This document shows, in pieces, positions 16,939 through 25,613 of a DNA stretch of 64,000 bases. The DNA comes from Candidatus Poribacteria bacterium (GTDB lineage Bacteria > Poribacteria > WGA-4E > GCA-2687025), in NCBI GenBank assembly GCA_028818695.1, contig JAPPNK010000004.1:124001-188000 (forward strand). The letters are read 5' to 3'. Made by a program: the position numbers and the translations under genes. The notes under the pieces are model-generated. The model saw only the letters and a list, made by a program, of their open reading frames with translations. It was not told the DNA's origin and searched no databases. How positions within the stretch are numbered: position 1 is the first letter of the stretch; every line of letters begins with the position of its first letter.

Positions 16939-17882
16939 TGGAGACGCGGCCCCTAGGACGCACAGGCTTTCAGGTCTCGGCGATGAGCGCAGGAGCCGCC
17001 GCCATGGGCGGAGAATACGGAGAACGAACCCAGCGCGAGGTGAACGAAACGGTCGACCGCGCCATCGAACTTGGCGTCAACTACTTCGACACCTCCCCCT
17101 ACTACGGACGAACGCGCTCCGAAGAGGCTCTGGGACAGGCGCTCAACGGCAAACGCGGCAAGGTCTTCCTCTCCACCAAAACGGGGCGGTTCGACTTCGA
17201 CGCGTTCGATTTCACCGAGAAGCGGCTGCGCGCCGAGGTCGACAACAGCCTGCGCCGACTGCAGACCGACCATGTCGACCTGCTCATCGCGCATGACATT
17301 GAGTTTGCCGACCCGGCGCTCGTCTTAAACGAGGGGCTGCCGACGCTTCAGGCGCTCAAAGAAGCGGGCAAGACGCGCTTTATCGGCGTGTCGGGGCTGC
17401 CGCTGCATGTCCTGCAGACGGCGCATGAGCAGTTTCCGCATCTGGACGCAATCTTGTCCTACTGCCGCTACTGCTTGAACGACACGGCGATGATCCCGTA
17501 TGCGGAGCGGTGGCGCGCGGACGGACTCGGCGTCATCAACGCAAGCCCGCTCTCGATGGGTTTATTGACGCATGGCGGGCCGCAGGAATGGCACCCGGCG
17601 CCGAAGGATTTGAAAGCGAAGGCGAACGAAGCGGCTGAATGGTGCGCCGAACGCGGAGCCAACCTCGCGTTTCTAGCGATGCAGTTTGCGTTCCAATGTC
17701 CAGCCGTCGACACAACGATGACCGGCACGGCGCGGCGGCGGCATCTGGAATCGAACATAGAGGCGCTGAACGCGCCGATAGACGAAGAGATACTGAACGG
17801 GGTTTTGGACATACTGCGCCCCGTTCAGAATTTGAGCTGGCCAAGCGGAATTGAGAGCGCTTGGCGCAAATATCAGGGCTAG
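16938..17882 (+). CDS. Aldo/keto reductase
   Basis: A (beta/alpha)8 NADPH-dependent oxidoreductase with the catalytic tetrad visible: Asp51 and Tyr56 in FDTSPYYG, Lys81 in STKTGR, His119 in LIAHDIEF. The family N-terminus LGRTGFQVS is present. It reduces carbonyls or oxidises sugars; close relatives include L-galactose or fucose dehydrogenase-like enzymes, but substrate assignment is not supported here. The ATG overlaps the rpsU stop. 314 residues, normal length. Confidence 0.88.
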   Translation: METRPLGRTGFQVSAMSAGAAAMGGEYGERTQREVNETVDRAIELGVNYFDTSPYYGRTRSEEALGQALNGKRGKVFLSTKTGRFDFDAFDFTEKRLRAEVDNSLRRLQTDHVDLLIAHDIEFADPALVLNEGLPTLQALKEAGKTRFIGVSGLPLHVLQTAHEQFPHLDAILSYCRYCLNDTAMIPYAERWRADGLGVINASPLSMGLLTHGGPQEWHPAPKDLKAKANEAAEWCAERGANLAFLAMQFAFQCPAVDTTMTGTARRRHLESNIEALNAPIDEEILNGVLDILRPVQNLSWPSGIESAWRKYQG

Positions 17883-17886
17883 AGCG

Positions 17887-18618
17887 ATGTACGATAAGTG
17901 GCCGAGGCCGTTGTCGGAACGGTCGAAGCGGATACGCAAGGGCTTTCGCGGGCGGGACAAGGTCACCGGCATGGCGGACGCAAAACGCAACTGCCCCGCC
18001 TACGGAGGTCTCATCTCGGCGACCACCTGCCGGGAGAGCCGCGGCGTCGTGAAAGGCTGCGACGCGCGGTGTCCGTATTTTGCGCCGATGCTGACGCGCA
18101 ACCGCTCCCTGCCCAACAAGAACTACCCGCTCCACAAGTGCTACTTCCGCTACATCCCTGAAAGCGGCTGCGGCTCGATACTAGTCTCCCGGCATAACCC
18201 GGACGGAACGCTGCGGGTCATGTCGCTGCTGCTGGACCTGTGGAAGCGCGGGATTCAGGACTGCTTTATGGATGTGTCGATCGAGGAGGCGGCGCTGGAG
18301 AAGCATATCCAGTCGTTTGAAGAGCCGCCGTACGAAGAGAAGGAGCTGCTGGAGTGTCAGCGGTATATCAAATGGGCGGAGAAGATCTCGCAGGAGGTGG
18401 GGCATGAGATCCCTTGGGAGTACCGCCGATGGAAAGAGACGCTCGGCAACATGAACGAAGTGCCGGCGATGGAAGGCTCGCTCTACCGGTGCGCGAAGTG
18501 CATGGCAGATCTGCCGCGTCAGGCGGTGGAGCTGATGAAGCAGTACGCGCTTCGGGACGACGTACAGTTTTACCTGGCATGCCGAAAATGCGGCGGAGAA
18601 TTTGACGAGGAGTGGTGA
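17887..18618 (+). CDS. Cysteine-rich protein of unknown function, possible metal binder
   Basis: From ATG 17887 the protein has a basic N-terminus and a cluster of cysteines between about residues 35 and 85 (NCPAYGG, TTCRESRG, GCDARCPYF, HKCYFR, SGCGS). A helical middle includes SLLLDLWKRGIQDCF. A C-terminal pair of CxxC motifs (RCAKCMAD and ACRKCGGEFDEEW) is typical of zinc ribbons. The LLLDLWKRGIQDCF stretch resembles segments found in SEC-C-associated proteins, a weak similarity from memory. It lies between the aldo/keto reductase and a large membrane protein, overlapping the latter by one base. Confidence 0.6.
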   Translation: MYDKWPRPLSERSKRIRKGFRGRDKVTGMADAKRNCPAYGGLISATTCRESRGVVKGCDARCPYFAPMLTRNRSLPNKNYPLHKCYFRYIPESGCGSILVSRHNPDGTLRVMSLLLDLWKRGIQDCFMDVSIEEAALEKHIQSFEEPPYEEKELLECQRYIKWAEKISQEVGHEIPWEYRRWKETLGNMNEVPAMEGSLYRCAKCMADLPRQAVELMKQYALRDDVQFYLACRKCGGEFDEEW

Positions 18619-21059
18619 TGAAACGGATTTGTTGGATTTCAGCTTTGGCGTTGTTTGGATCGCTGACGTTCGCGGCTTTTGCGCAGGACACTCCGGCCGA
18701 GGCGGCAGATTCCGGCTTTCTCAGGTTCTTTAGGGAAGATGCAGTAAATCCGCTCTGGGCGACGATCATCGTCAGCATCGTCATCACCGTCATCAAGACG
18801 ATTCATTCGGCAGTGCGCCGAGACAAGATTTTGAAACGGCATCTCGGCAAGTATCTGCAGTTCAGGCATAAGGGCGGCGCGCCGAAATCGGGCATCTTCA
18901 AAATGATTTTGAAAGATGTGGAGATCGCCTCGGAGAAGACCGACGTTCAGGGCAAAGACAGCGGGCGCCTCTTCAGCCATAAAGAATTCCACGATAAGTT
19001 CGAAGCGCTCGTCCGTTACCATGACGAGATGACGCAGGCGGACACGGATGAACGGAAAGGGTATATTCAGCGCTCCATCCACCCGACCATCTTCAACCGT
19101 TTTCGCAAACGTCTCCTGTCGTTCTTCCGGCTGCTGGGCGATCAAGTGAAGGTCATATGGGACCAAGCGATCGGAACCCATCTCAATAAATTGCGAGGGC
19201 TTACTGCAGGGTACATAGGCGCGCCGCAGATTCAAAAAATGGCAGAAACGCAGGTCGAAGAGATCACCGGCATCAGCAAAGAGGGAGGGTACAATCTCGA
19301 AGACACTGAAGGCGGCACCTCCTACCGTATGCTCATCGACCGGCTTCTCGGAACGAAGGTGTTGGCGCATGTCATGGGCAAAGACCGAGAATGCATCCTT
19401 GCCGACTACACCTTGGGCGGCTACTACCATCTGCTGGATGTAAAGCTGGATGAAAGTTTCGAGCTGAACATTGAGTGGGGAAAGCAGGCTGGCAAGTGGG
19501 TCGGCGGCGGCGGATACGACCGAATCGTGCGCGCGACGCGCAAGGGCAACGAGATTACCATCGAGAGCCGCGCGCAGTTCCCGCTTCAGCTCACGCGCCT
19601 AGAAATGCATGGCGGCCGCAAGATCGCCGATAAGCCTGTCGGAAATAAGTCATACGACAAGGGTCATAAGCACAACCACGAAAAGATCAACATACGGATT
19701 GAACCGTACGGCAAGATCAAGTGGAAAAAGATGCATCACGAACGGCGCAAGGTGGCTCAAAGTACGTTCAAGGAGATCATCGGTCCTGGCTACGACCTCG
19801 GCCTGAACGATTATGGACATGTGAAGCTGAGGTTTAACACCAGCCGCATGGCGGATTGCGTCATCAAATACCAAAACAACGCCATCAAATACCGCGCCGA
19901 GAAGGTGGACGCGCAGGATGTTCAGCTCGACTCTCTGGCGGAAGCGCTGTGGCGCACCTCCTCGCGCCTTGAGATCACCGACGAGAAGGGCAACCGCATA
20001 CGCGGGATGCATCTCAACAGCGGATATGTCACGAACCTCAGCAAAGACCTTGTCAACATTCCGGAGGTGCGCGGACATTACTCGAAGCGGTGGGATAACG
20101 AACGTTCGTTTGATCGGTTTGAGCGGAAATCGCGCCCGCTGCGCTGGTCGTTTTCGGGTCGTCTCGGCGCGTTAACCGGCAGGGCGAAGAAGGCGGCGGC
20201 GCAGGTCGCGCTCATGCAGCTGATTTCGCGCGAGAAGCAGCTCGCGTCGCCCGACAGCTGGGCTTTGCAGTTCCCGATTGCCCGCCGGCGGCGCGATTTG
20301 AAAACGCCCGCGCCTCCGCACAAACTGCCGATGCGCATTGGCGTTCTGACGCAAGCGCGGCATGATGAGGAGATCAGCGCCCTGAACGCCATCAAATCTG
20401 CCGCAGACCATCGCATGCTTTTCCGCCGAGAATCGAACCCGTCGCTGCCGTGCCTTGACAAGATGGACATCTTGTATCTCGGCATGGGCGCCAATCTGCA
20501 AAACCTGCGCGGATTCAACCGGCAAAGCGAGGAACGCATACGCCGCTTCGCCGCGCAGGGGGGGATTATCATCGCGTTTCCGCCGAACACCAAACCGCGG
20601 CGCGGCGGACGCCTCGGATGGATACCCGATCCGCTGGTGGAAACCGAAGACCGCATCGCCTCAAACGTCAAACTGACCCGCGGTCCGCGCATTCATGAGC
20701 CTGGGGGAGGCCTCATCAAGTTTGAGGTGATCTCCGCCATCGCCGCGGCAAGGGTGTCGCGCATCTTCTTGGAGCCGAACGAGCTGGAGCTGGAAGAGAT
20801 ACCGGCGGCGGTGGGCTGGTCTGTCTGGAGCGACCGGTTCACGGAAATCGCCTCGGTCGACACGGAGGGACCGTATGAGGGCGAGAAGGCGGCGGTCGCG
20901 TTGACCCTGCCGTATGGGCGCGGGCTTTACATGGCGTTCGGATTTGGACCGCGCCGCCCCGCAGATTTTGAGTGGAGCGTTCCGCTGGTCGAAAACATTC
21001 TGACATACGCGGCGTTATGGAAAGACAGGCTGGAAAAGCAAAAACGGCGAGCCGCCTAG
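18618..21059 (+). CDS. Large exported/membrane protein with a GATase-like C-terminal domain, unknown function
   Basis: The protein has a signal peptide (residues 1 to about 23), a membrane helix (about 43-61, WATIIVSIVITVIK) and a long soluble region without a recognised family. The C-terminal part (about 570-800) contains RIGVLTQARHDEEISALN, KMDILYLGMGANLQNL and RRFAAQGGIIIAFPPN, a pattern like class I glutamine-amidotransferase-fold domains of the ThuA/DUF4350 kind. No catalytic Cys-His-Glu triad is evident. ATG 18618 overlaps the preceding TGA, suggesting coupling with the Cys-rich protein. 814 residues. Confidence 0.6.
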   Translation: MKRICWISALALFGSLTFAAFAQDTPAEAADSGFLRFFREDAVNPLWATIIVSIVITVIKTIHSAVRRDKILKRHLGKYLQFRHKGGAPKSGIFKMILKDVEIASEKTDVQGKDSGRLFSHKEFHDKFEALVRYHDEMTQADTDERKGYIQRSIHPTIFNRFRKRLLSFFRLLGDQVKVIWDQAIGTHLNKLRGLTAGYIGAPQIQKMAETQVEEITGISKEGGYNLEDTEGGTSYRMLIDRLLGTKVLAHVMGKDRECILADYTLGGYYHLLDVKLDESFELNIEWGKQAGKWVGGGGYDRIVRATRKGNEITIESRAQFPLQLTRLEMHGGRKIADKPVGNKSYDKGHKHNHEKINIRIEPYGKIKWKKMHHERRKVAQSTFKEIIGPGYDLGLNDYGHVKLRFNTSRMADCVIKYQNNAIKYRAEKVDAQDVQLDSLAEALWRTSSRLEITDEKGNRIRGMHLNSGYVTNLSKDLVNIPEVRGHYSKRWDNERSFDRFERKSRPLRWSFSGRLGALTGRAKKAAAQVALMQLISREKQLASPDSWALQFPIARRRRDLKTPAPPHKLPMRIGVLTQARHDEEISALNAIKSAADHRMLFRRESNPSLPCLDKMDILYLGMGANLQNLRGFNRQSEERIRRFAAQGGIIIAFPPNTKPRRGGRLGWIPDPLVETEDRIASNVKLTRGPRIHEPGGGLIKFEVISAIAAARVSRIFLEPNELELEEIPAAVGWSVWSDRFTEIASVDTEGPYEGEKAAVALTLPYGRGLYMAFGFGPRRPADFEWSVPLVENILTYAALWKDRLEKQKRRAA

Positions 21060-21391
21060 TCGCGGTGTACGACGCCGAATGCGGATGGTGCCGCCGCGCG
21101 GCGGCGCGCTGGGCTTCTCTCGACCTGGAGGGCGCCGTCCATTTCACGCCGCTTCAAGACGAGGCGGCGCTGGCGCAGCTCAGCCTGTCGGCTGAAGAGG
21201 CGCGCCGCGCGATTCATGCGGTGGAGTTTGGAAAAACGTATCGAGGCGCGGAGGCGGCGGCGCGCATCATGGGGCGTCTGCCGAGTCGGCGCTGGCTCGC
21301 CCGATTGCTTCGGCTGCCGATTGCCGCGCCGCTTGCCGAAGCTGTTTACCGCGTCATCGCAAGGATCAGACCGCGCAAAGGCTGCTGTTGA
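21017..21391 (+). CDS. DCC-family (DUF393) thiol-disulfide oxidoreductase-like protein
   Basis: The motif VYDAECGWCRRAA carries the DxxCxxC signature (Asp19, Cys22, Cys25) of DCC proteins. These are thioredoxin-like and predicted to be redox-active, though their substrates are mostly unknown. The total length of 124 residues fits. ATG 21017 lies inside the end of the preceding gene (43-bp overlap), so it is probably translationally coupled. The C-terminus ends in GCC. Confidence 0.8.
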   Translation: MERQAGKAKTASRLVAVYDAECGWCRRAAARWASLDLEGAVHFTPLQDEAALAQLSLSAEEARRAIHAVEFGKTYRGAEAAARIMGRLPSRRWLARLLRLPIAAPLAEAVYRVIARIRPRKGCC

Positions 21392-21428
21392 GCCTCCCCC
21401 GCGCGGCCTGTTCCCGCGTTCAACGGGA

Positions 21429-22226
21429 TCACTCAGCCGATTTCAAACTGCCCCAAAGAGAAGCGGATTTGCCGATCGGATCGACCGATGTGGTCGGGAA
21501 AGCGTCCGGTAGCCAGTTGTTGAACAGCTCCGTGACGACCGCCCCGCGCGGCAGGTTGTCGTTGGCGACCTGCATGACGATGCCGACCATGCCCATGTAG
21601 TCCGCATGCTGGATGATCGCCGGGTCTTCGCCGAGAGGACCCTCCGCAAAGACGACAGCGTAATCCCAGTTCTCGTCCGCCTCAACCTGCTCCTTTCTGA
21701 AGGAGCGGTTCGACTGGAAACCTTCCAGGCTGGGCAGATATTTGCTTCCATCGGCGGTCGGAGCGACATTGTTGCCGTCCGTCCACATATCGAAGGCGCT
21801 GTCGGTGACGTTCTGGAGTCCGCCCACCTCGTTCGCTCCTCCGCCGAGGGTCACATAAAAAATGTAGTCGGCGGTGTTGAGGTAGAGGTTCCCGTCTTCG
21901 ATATACTTTTCGATGATGGAGTCGTCCGGCTCGGCGTTGCCGGGCGCATAGACGGTTTCAGGCAGGTACCCGAAGGTGAAGAAGACGTCAACGTCTCCGT
22001 CGCCGGTGCTGTCGGCAAGGAAGCTGGCGGATTCGTCCAGATTGACCGCCATGATGTCGGTGGATGTTGTGTTGCTGAGGATTTCATCAGCGGCGGCGTT
22101 GGCGGCGTCTTGCCCGATCCAGCCCACCTTTTCGTGGAAGACGGCGATCTGCCCAAGCGACTGGGCGGCGGCCGTTCCGCACACGAGAATCATTGCTGCG
22201 ATGACAGCGTTCATTACATTGCGCAT
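21429..22226 (-). CDS. Exported protein, paralog of the next gene, with C-terminal SVDPxGK tag
   Basis: The signal peptide MRNVMNAVIAAMILVCGTAAAQ starts at ATG 22226, which has AAGGAG upstream. The mature part includes GDGDVDVFFTFGYLPETVYA, an Asp-rich segment, and YIEDGNLYLNTADYIFYV. This resembles the adjacent paralog at 22259-23077 over its whole length. The C-terminus is TTSVDPIGKSASLWGSLKSAE. The same SVDPxGKxAxxWxxLK ending is found on that paralog and on the LamG protein at 35360. Some strands look GATase/ThuA-like (low certainty). Probably secreted or periplasmic; function unknown. Confidence 0.65.
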   Translation of the reverse strand: MRNVMNAVIAAMILVCGTAAAQSLGQIAVFHEKVGWIGQDAANAAADEILSNTTSTDIMAVNLDESASFLADSTGDGDVDVFFTFGYLPETVYAPGNAEPDDSIIEKYIEDGNLYLNTADYIFYVTLGGGANEVGGLQNVTDSAFDMWTDGNNVAPTADGSKYLPSLEGFQSNRSFRKEQVEADENWDYAVVFAEGPLGEDPAIIQHADYMGMVGIVMQVANDNLPRGAVVTELFNNWLPDAFPTTSVDPIGKSASLWGSLKSAE

Positions 22227-22258
22227 GGCGCGTTCTCCTTGTTTGTTGTTGCGCGCGT

Positions 22259-23077
22259 TTATCTTGCGGCGCGCTGACGCTTCAGATTGCCCCACAACGC
22301 AGCCGCTTTGCCGATCGGATCGACCGACTGCGGCTGTATCGATTCGGGAACCCAGTTGTTGAAGATTTCGAGCGCGACCTCGGCGCGGTTGAGGCCGTCA
22401 TTGACGACCTGCATCCAGATGCCGACGCGCCCGCCCGTTGCGGCATTGTAGATGATGACGGGGTCGTATCCAAGAGGCCCGCTTCCAAAGACAACCTCTG
22501 CCTCCCATGCCGGGTCCGCCTCGATCTGACCAGGTTTGAAGGAGCGGTTGGAGGTGAAGTTGCCGAGGCTTGGGGCGTATTTTTTTCCGTCGGCAGTCGG
22601 CGCAATGGCGTTGCCGTCCGTCCACAGATCGAAGGTTGTGTCGGTGATGTTCTGGAGTCCAGGCGCCTCGTTCGCCCCACCTCCCAGAGTCACATAGAAG
22701 ATGTAGTCGGCGGTGTTCATGACGAAGTTGCCGTCGTCGATAAACTCTTCAACCAGGGAGCCTTCAGGCTCGCCGTTTCCCGGCGCGTAGATGGTCTGGG
22801 GCGTGTACCCGAACAGCACAAGGCAGTCGACGTCGCCGTCCCCCGTGTTCTGTTCAACCCATTCGGCGACGCCGTCCAGGTTGTACGCTTTCGGGTTTTG
22901 GAACGATTTGACGCCTGCGATGATCGCGTCTCCGATCTCTTTCGCTTTGCCGACTGCGATCCATCCCACATTGTCGTAAAAGACAGCCATCTCTCCGGCG
23001 TTCGCTTGCGCTTTTTGTTCGCCGCATGTTGCCGCAAGCAGGAGCGCGGCGCAGACGCTGTAGATGATTTTGCGCAT
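22259..23077 (-). CDS. Exported protein, paralog of the preceding gene, with C-terminal SVDPxGK tag
   Basis: ATG 23077 follows GGAGGAT and opens a signal peptide (MRKIIYSVCAALLLAATCG). The mature domain shares GDGDVD, FGYTPQTIYAPGN, NTADYIFYVTLGGGANE and WTDGN..APTADG with its neighbour, so the two are tandem duplicates that have diverged. The end QSVDPIGKAAALWGNLKRQ carries the common C-terminal tag. A good promoter lies 44-72 bp upstream. The pair is probably one transcript with a 32-bp gap. Confidence 0.65.
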   Translation of the reverse strand: MRKIIYSVCAALLLAATCGEQKAQANAGEMAVFYDNVGWIAVGKAKEIGDAIIAGVKSFQNPKAYNLDGVAEWVEQNTGDGDVDCLVLFGYTPQTIYAPGNGEPEGSLVEEFIDDGNFVMNTADYIFYVTLGGGANEAPGLQNITDTTFDLWTDGNAIAPTADGKKYAPSLGNFTSNRSFKPGQIEADPAWEAEVVFGSGPLGYDPVIIYNAATGGRVGIWMQVVNDGLNRAEVALEIFNNWVPESIQPQSVDPIGKAAALWGNLKRQRAAR

Positions 23078-23120
23078 TCTATCCTCCGTTGCATGTAGGC
23101 TCGCTATTTTAGTTAAATCG

Positions 23121-23149
23121 ACTATAGTATAAGCCGCCAAAAATTTCAA
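23121..23149 (-). promoter_or_regulatory. Sigma70-type promoter of the exported paralog pair
   Basis: On the minus strand, -35 TTGAAA (23149-23144), a 17-bp spacer and -10 TATAGT (23126-23121) precede the 23077 start by about 45 bp. Both boxes are close to consensus. Confidence 0.65.
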
Positions 23150-23433
23150 ACCCCTGCCTCTAACCTCATGCGTAAAGTTGGGACATCATGACAAAAGAAC
23201 CGCGGCGATCAGCGGAAAAGCCGCCGCCCCGACCGTCGCAAGCGGAAATGACGAGATGAGCGCGCGGGAACGGCGCCTGCTTTACAATCGAGGCGAAATG
23301 CGAAGCAGATTGCCGTTTTAAAGAGCGTCCGCTGAGGCGCCAGGTTGCGCAGCGGAAACCGATGGAGTATAGTAAGCGCGCTTTGAAGGCAAGACTCGCG
23401 GAAAGGAGGAAGGCAGCCTCTGCCGCCTAAACC
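23150..23433. other. Intergenic stretch between divergent genes, with a short repeat module
   Basis: About 280 bp without a convincing gene. At 23161-23188 there is text (CCTCATGCGTAAAGTTGGG) related to the interspersed repeat head. AAAGGAGG at 23401-23408 lies about 26 bp before the ATG of the Hfq-like gene, too far for an ordinary ribosome-binding site. Confidence 0.4.
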
Positions 23434-24186
23434 ATGAACGACCGACCAAAACGATACCGCTCCACGACCCGCGTTTGGACGCCTGACAGATCGTCCACTT
23501 CACGCTCCCGCGCTGCCGGCGCGGAATCCTCATACCAATCCTCTTCCCGCCCGACCCGCTCCGCAAACGCGCGCCGATCCCCGCGCGGAAAACGCGCGCC
23601 CTATTCCGCCAAGGAGCGCCGAAAAAAACGCGAGGGGTTTGGACGACTCTATGTTGACAAGCAGATTCATCTTCAAACGCCGATGGTCTTCGAAACATAC
23701 GACGGACCTGTCGAAGCGGTCATTGCGCGAAGACTCTGCTACGACCTAGACCTGGAAACGAACGGCGAAATCGAACGGCTCAACAAACTGCCCATTAAGT
23801 ACATGTATAAAAAGGCGGATGAAACAGCCGTCAAACGCGGCGCGCGGTATAACGAACGAGTGCGCGCCGAGCGTCTGAAACCGATCAAGGCGCGCGCCCA
23901 GCGCTTTCGCATCGACACGCGCCAGCTCGCCTTTGCCCGAAAAAAAGAACGGCTCATTCGCGTCACAATGCGCGGCGGAGAGGTGTTTGAGGGCTGGATC
24001 GACTGGTACAGCTATTTTGAGATCAAGATGCGTCTCGGCAAAAAATCGCCCTCCGTCGTCCTGTTTCGACATGCGGCGTACGCGTTTGAGATGGAAGGCG
24101 GAATGCCCTCCCGAAACAACCAACCGCGGCACAACCGAAGCGCCGCTTCCGACTACCGACCGCGAACCTACTACGGGCAGCGTTGA
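23434..24186 (+). CDS. Tandem Sm/Hfq-like RNA-binding protein with a basic disordered N-terminus
   Basis: 250 residues. The first 68 are Arg/Ser/Pro-rich and probably disordered. Residues 83-130 (MVFETYDGPVEAVIARR..YDLDL..IKYMYKKAD) and 172-222 (LIRVTMRGGEVFEGWIDW..FEIKMRLG..VVLFRHAAYAFE) each fit the Sm fold. In each, a beta1-beta2-beta3 unit with a central G.V or G.I step is followed by a short Sm2 motif. The second matches the Hfq pattern best, its LFRHA corresponding to the Hfq YKHA. A basic linker joins them and the tail is also basic. A role as an RNA chaperone or RNA-binding regulator is inference. It is followed 11 bp later by the sulfatase-fold gene. Confidence 0.65.
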   Translation: MNDRPKRYRSTTRVWTPDRSSTSRSRAAGAESSYQSSSRPTRSANARRSPRGKRAPYSAKERRKKREGFGRLYVDKQIHLQTPMVFETYDGPVEAVIARRLCYDLDLETNGEIERLNKLPIKYMYKKADETAVKRGARYNERVRAERLKPIKARAQRFRIDTRQLAFARKKERLIRVTMRGGEVFEGWIDWYSYFEIKMRLGKKSPSVVLFRHAAYAFEMEGGMPSRNNQPRHNRSAASDYRPRTYYGQR

Positions 24187-24197
24187 AAGGAACCGAC

Positions 24198-25613
24198 ATG
24201 AGCGCAGACAAGCAAGAAACGAAGCGGCATTGGAACATCGTCGTTGTGGTGGCGGACACCTTCCGCTCCGGCTACATCGGAGCGTACGGCAACGACTGGG
24301 TGCGAACGCCCAACCTAGACAAATTCGCCCGGCAAGGCGTCCGGTTCACGCGCGCCCATCCCGAATGCCTGCCGACCATCCCGACTCGGCGCACGCTCCA
24401 CAGCGGACGCCGCGCCTTTCCGTTCAACGACTACAAGCCCGTTCCATGGGACAACGTCTACCTTCCCGGCTGGCAGCCGATGTCGCCCGACGAAACAACC
24501 GTCGCCGAGACGCTTGTCCGAAAGGGGTACCATACCGGCTTTTTTGGCGACGTTCCCCACTACTTTGTGCCGGGGATGAACTTCACGCGCGGCTTTCGTC
24601 AGTGGGAGTATGTGCGCGGGCAGGCGGAAGACCGGTACCGCGCCCCCGCCCATGCAGACGCGTCGCTGCTCTCCCGATACGAGGGCGGCGAGGGGCGCAT
24701 CCGAGCGCATCTGGTGAATGTTCAACCTGAGCAGCCCGAAGAGACCTGGCCCACGGCGCGCACCTTCCGAAGCGCGATACGATTCATTGAGCAGAACGCT
24801 GTCAACACGCCGTTTTATCTTTACGTCGACAGCTTCACCCCGCATGAGACCTGGGAAGCGCCGATCCATTACTACGATCTTTACGGAACGCGCGAGCAGC
24901 GGGAGCCGATCTGCATCACGGTTCCATACGGGAGCGTCAAAGAAGGTTCCGTCATTGAACGGCAGCTGCCGAGCATACGCGCCAACTACGCGGGCCTCTG
25001 CTCCTTGGTGGACGCATGGTTCGGGAAGCTGCTGGACGCGCTGGACCGCCTCGCCCTTGCCGATTCGACGCTTGTGTATTTTTTGAGCGACCACGGGACG
25101 AACTTTGCCGACAACGCCGACAGAGTGACGGGCAAACCGGCAAGCTACATGAACCGCGGGACGATGGACATTCCGCTCATCGCGCGCCATCCAGACGGCT
25201 GCGGCGCGGGAGAGACGGTCGATGAGCTGGTCTATACGGTCGATGTCCCGGCGACAACCTTTGATGCAACGGGATTGACCCCCGGCGGGGAAGTTCACGG
25301 ACAGAGCCTGCTTCCGCTCATGGAGGGAAAGAGCGGCTTTGAGGCGCGGGAGTATCTCACCTGCCGATACGGCAATTTTGTCTGGCACCGCGACGCCAAA
25401 ACCTGGTATTTCAGCTCCGCAGACTTTTCAAATCCGCGCGTATACGACCTGGAAGCGGACGCCGGGCTGGAGCGCAACATCGCCGAGTCGGCGCCCGATC
25501 GAGTCAAGCTGGCGCAGGAGCGCATCTTGAAGGACGCCGGCGGGCGGATTCCGATCTATGCGCGCAAAGGCGGCACAGACGCCATCGGACGCCCCCAGTT
25601 TGTCGAGAGTTGA
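24198..25613 (+). CDS. Sulfatase/alkaline-phosphatase-superfamily hydrolase with Thr at the nucleophile position
   Basis: The 471-residue protein has the sulfatase-family fold. The N-terminus NIVVVVADTFRSGYIG gives a metal-site Asp20, and late FLSDHGTNFAD supplies the second metal pair. The nucleophile segment reads PECLPTIPTRRTLHSG. The family pattern C/S-x-P-x-R aligns with T60-I-P-T-R64, so the Cys or Ser that becomes formylglycine is replaced by Thr (a Cys lies three residues earlier, at 57). Thr nucleophiles occur in phosphodiesterases and phosphonoacetate hydrolases of the same superfamily. The activity is therefore doubtful as a sulfatase and may be phosphatase-like. ATG 24198 follows AAAGGA. 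Confidence 0.75.
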   Translation: MSADKQETKRHWNIVVVVADTFRSGYIGAYGNDWVRTPNLDKFARQGVRFTRAHPECLPTIPTRRTLHSGRRAFPFNDYKPVPWDNVYLPGWQPMSPDETTVAETLVRKGYHTGFFGDVPHYFVPGMNFTRGFRQWEYVRGQAEDRYRAPAHADASLLSRYEGGEGRIRAHLVNVQPEQPEETWPTARTFRSAIRFIEQNAVNTPFYLYVDSFTPHETWEAPIHYYDLYGTREQREPICITVPYGSVKEGSVIERQLPSIRANYAGLCSLVDAWFGKLLDALDRLALADSTLVYFLSDHGTNFADNADRVTGKPASYMNRGTMDIPLIARHPDGCGAGETVDELVYTVDVPATTFDATGLTPGGEVHGQSLLPLMEGKSGFEAREYLTCRYGNFVWHRDAKTWYFSSADFSNPRVYDLEADAGLERNIAESAPDRVKLAQERILKDAGGRIPIYARKGGTDAIGRPQFVES

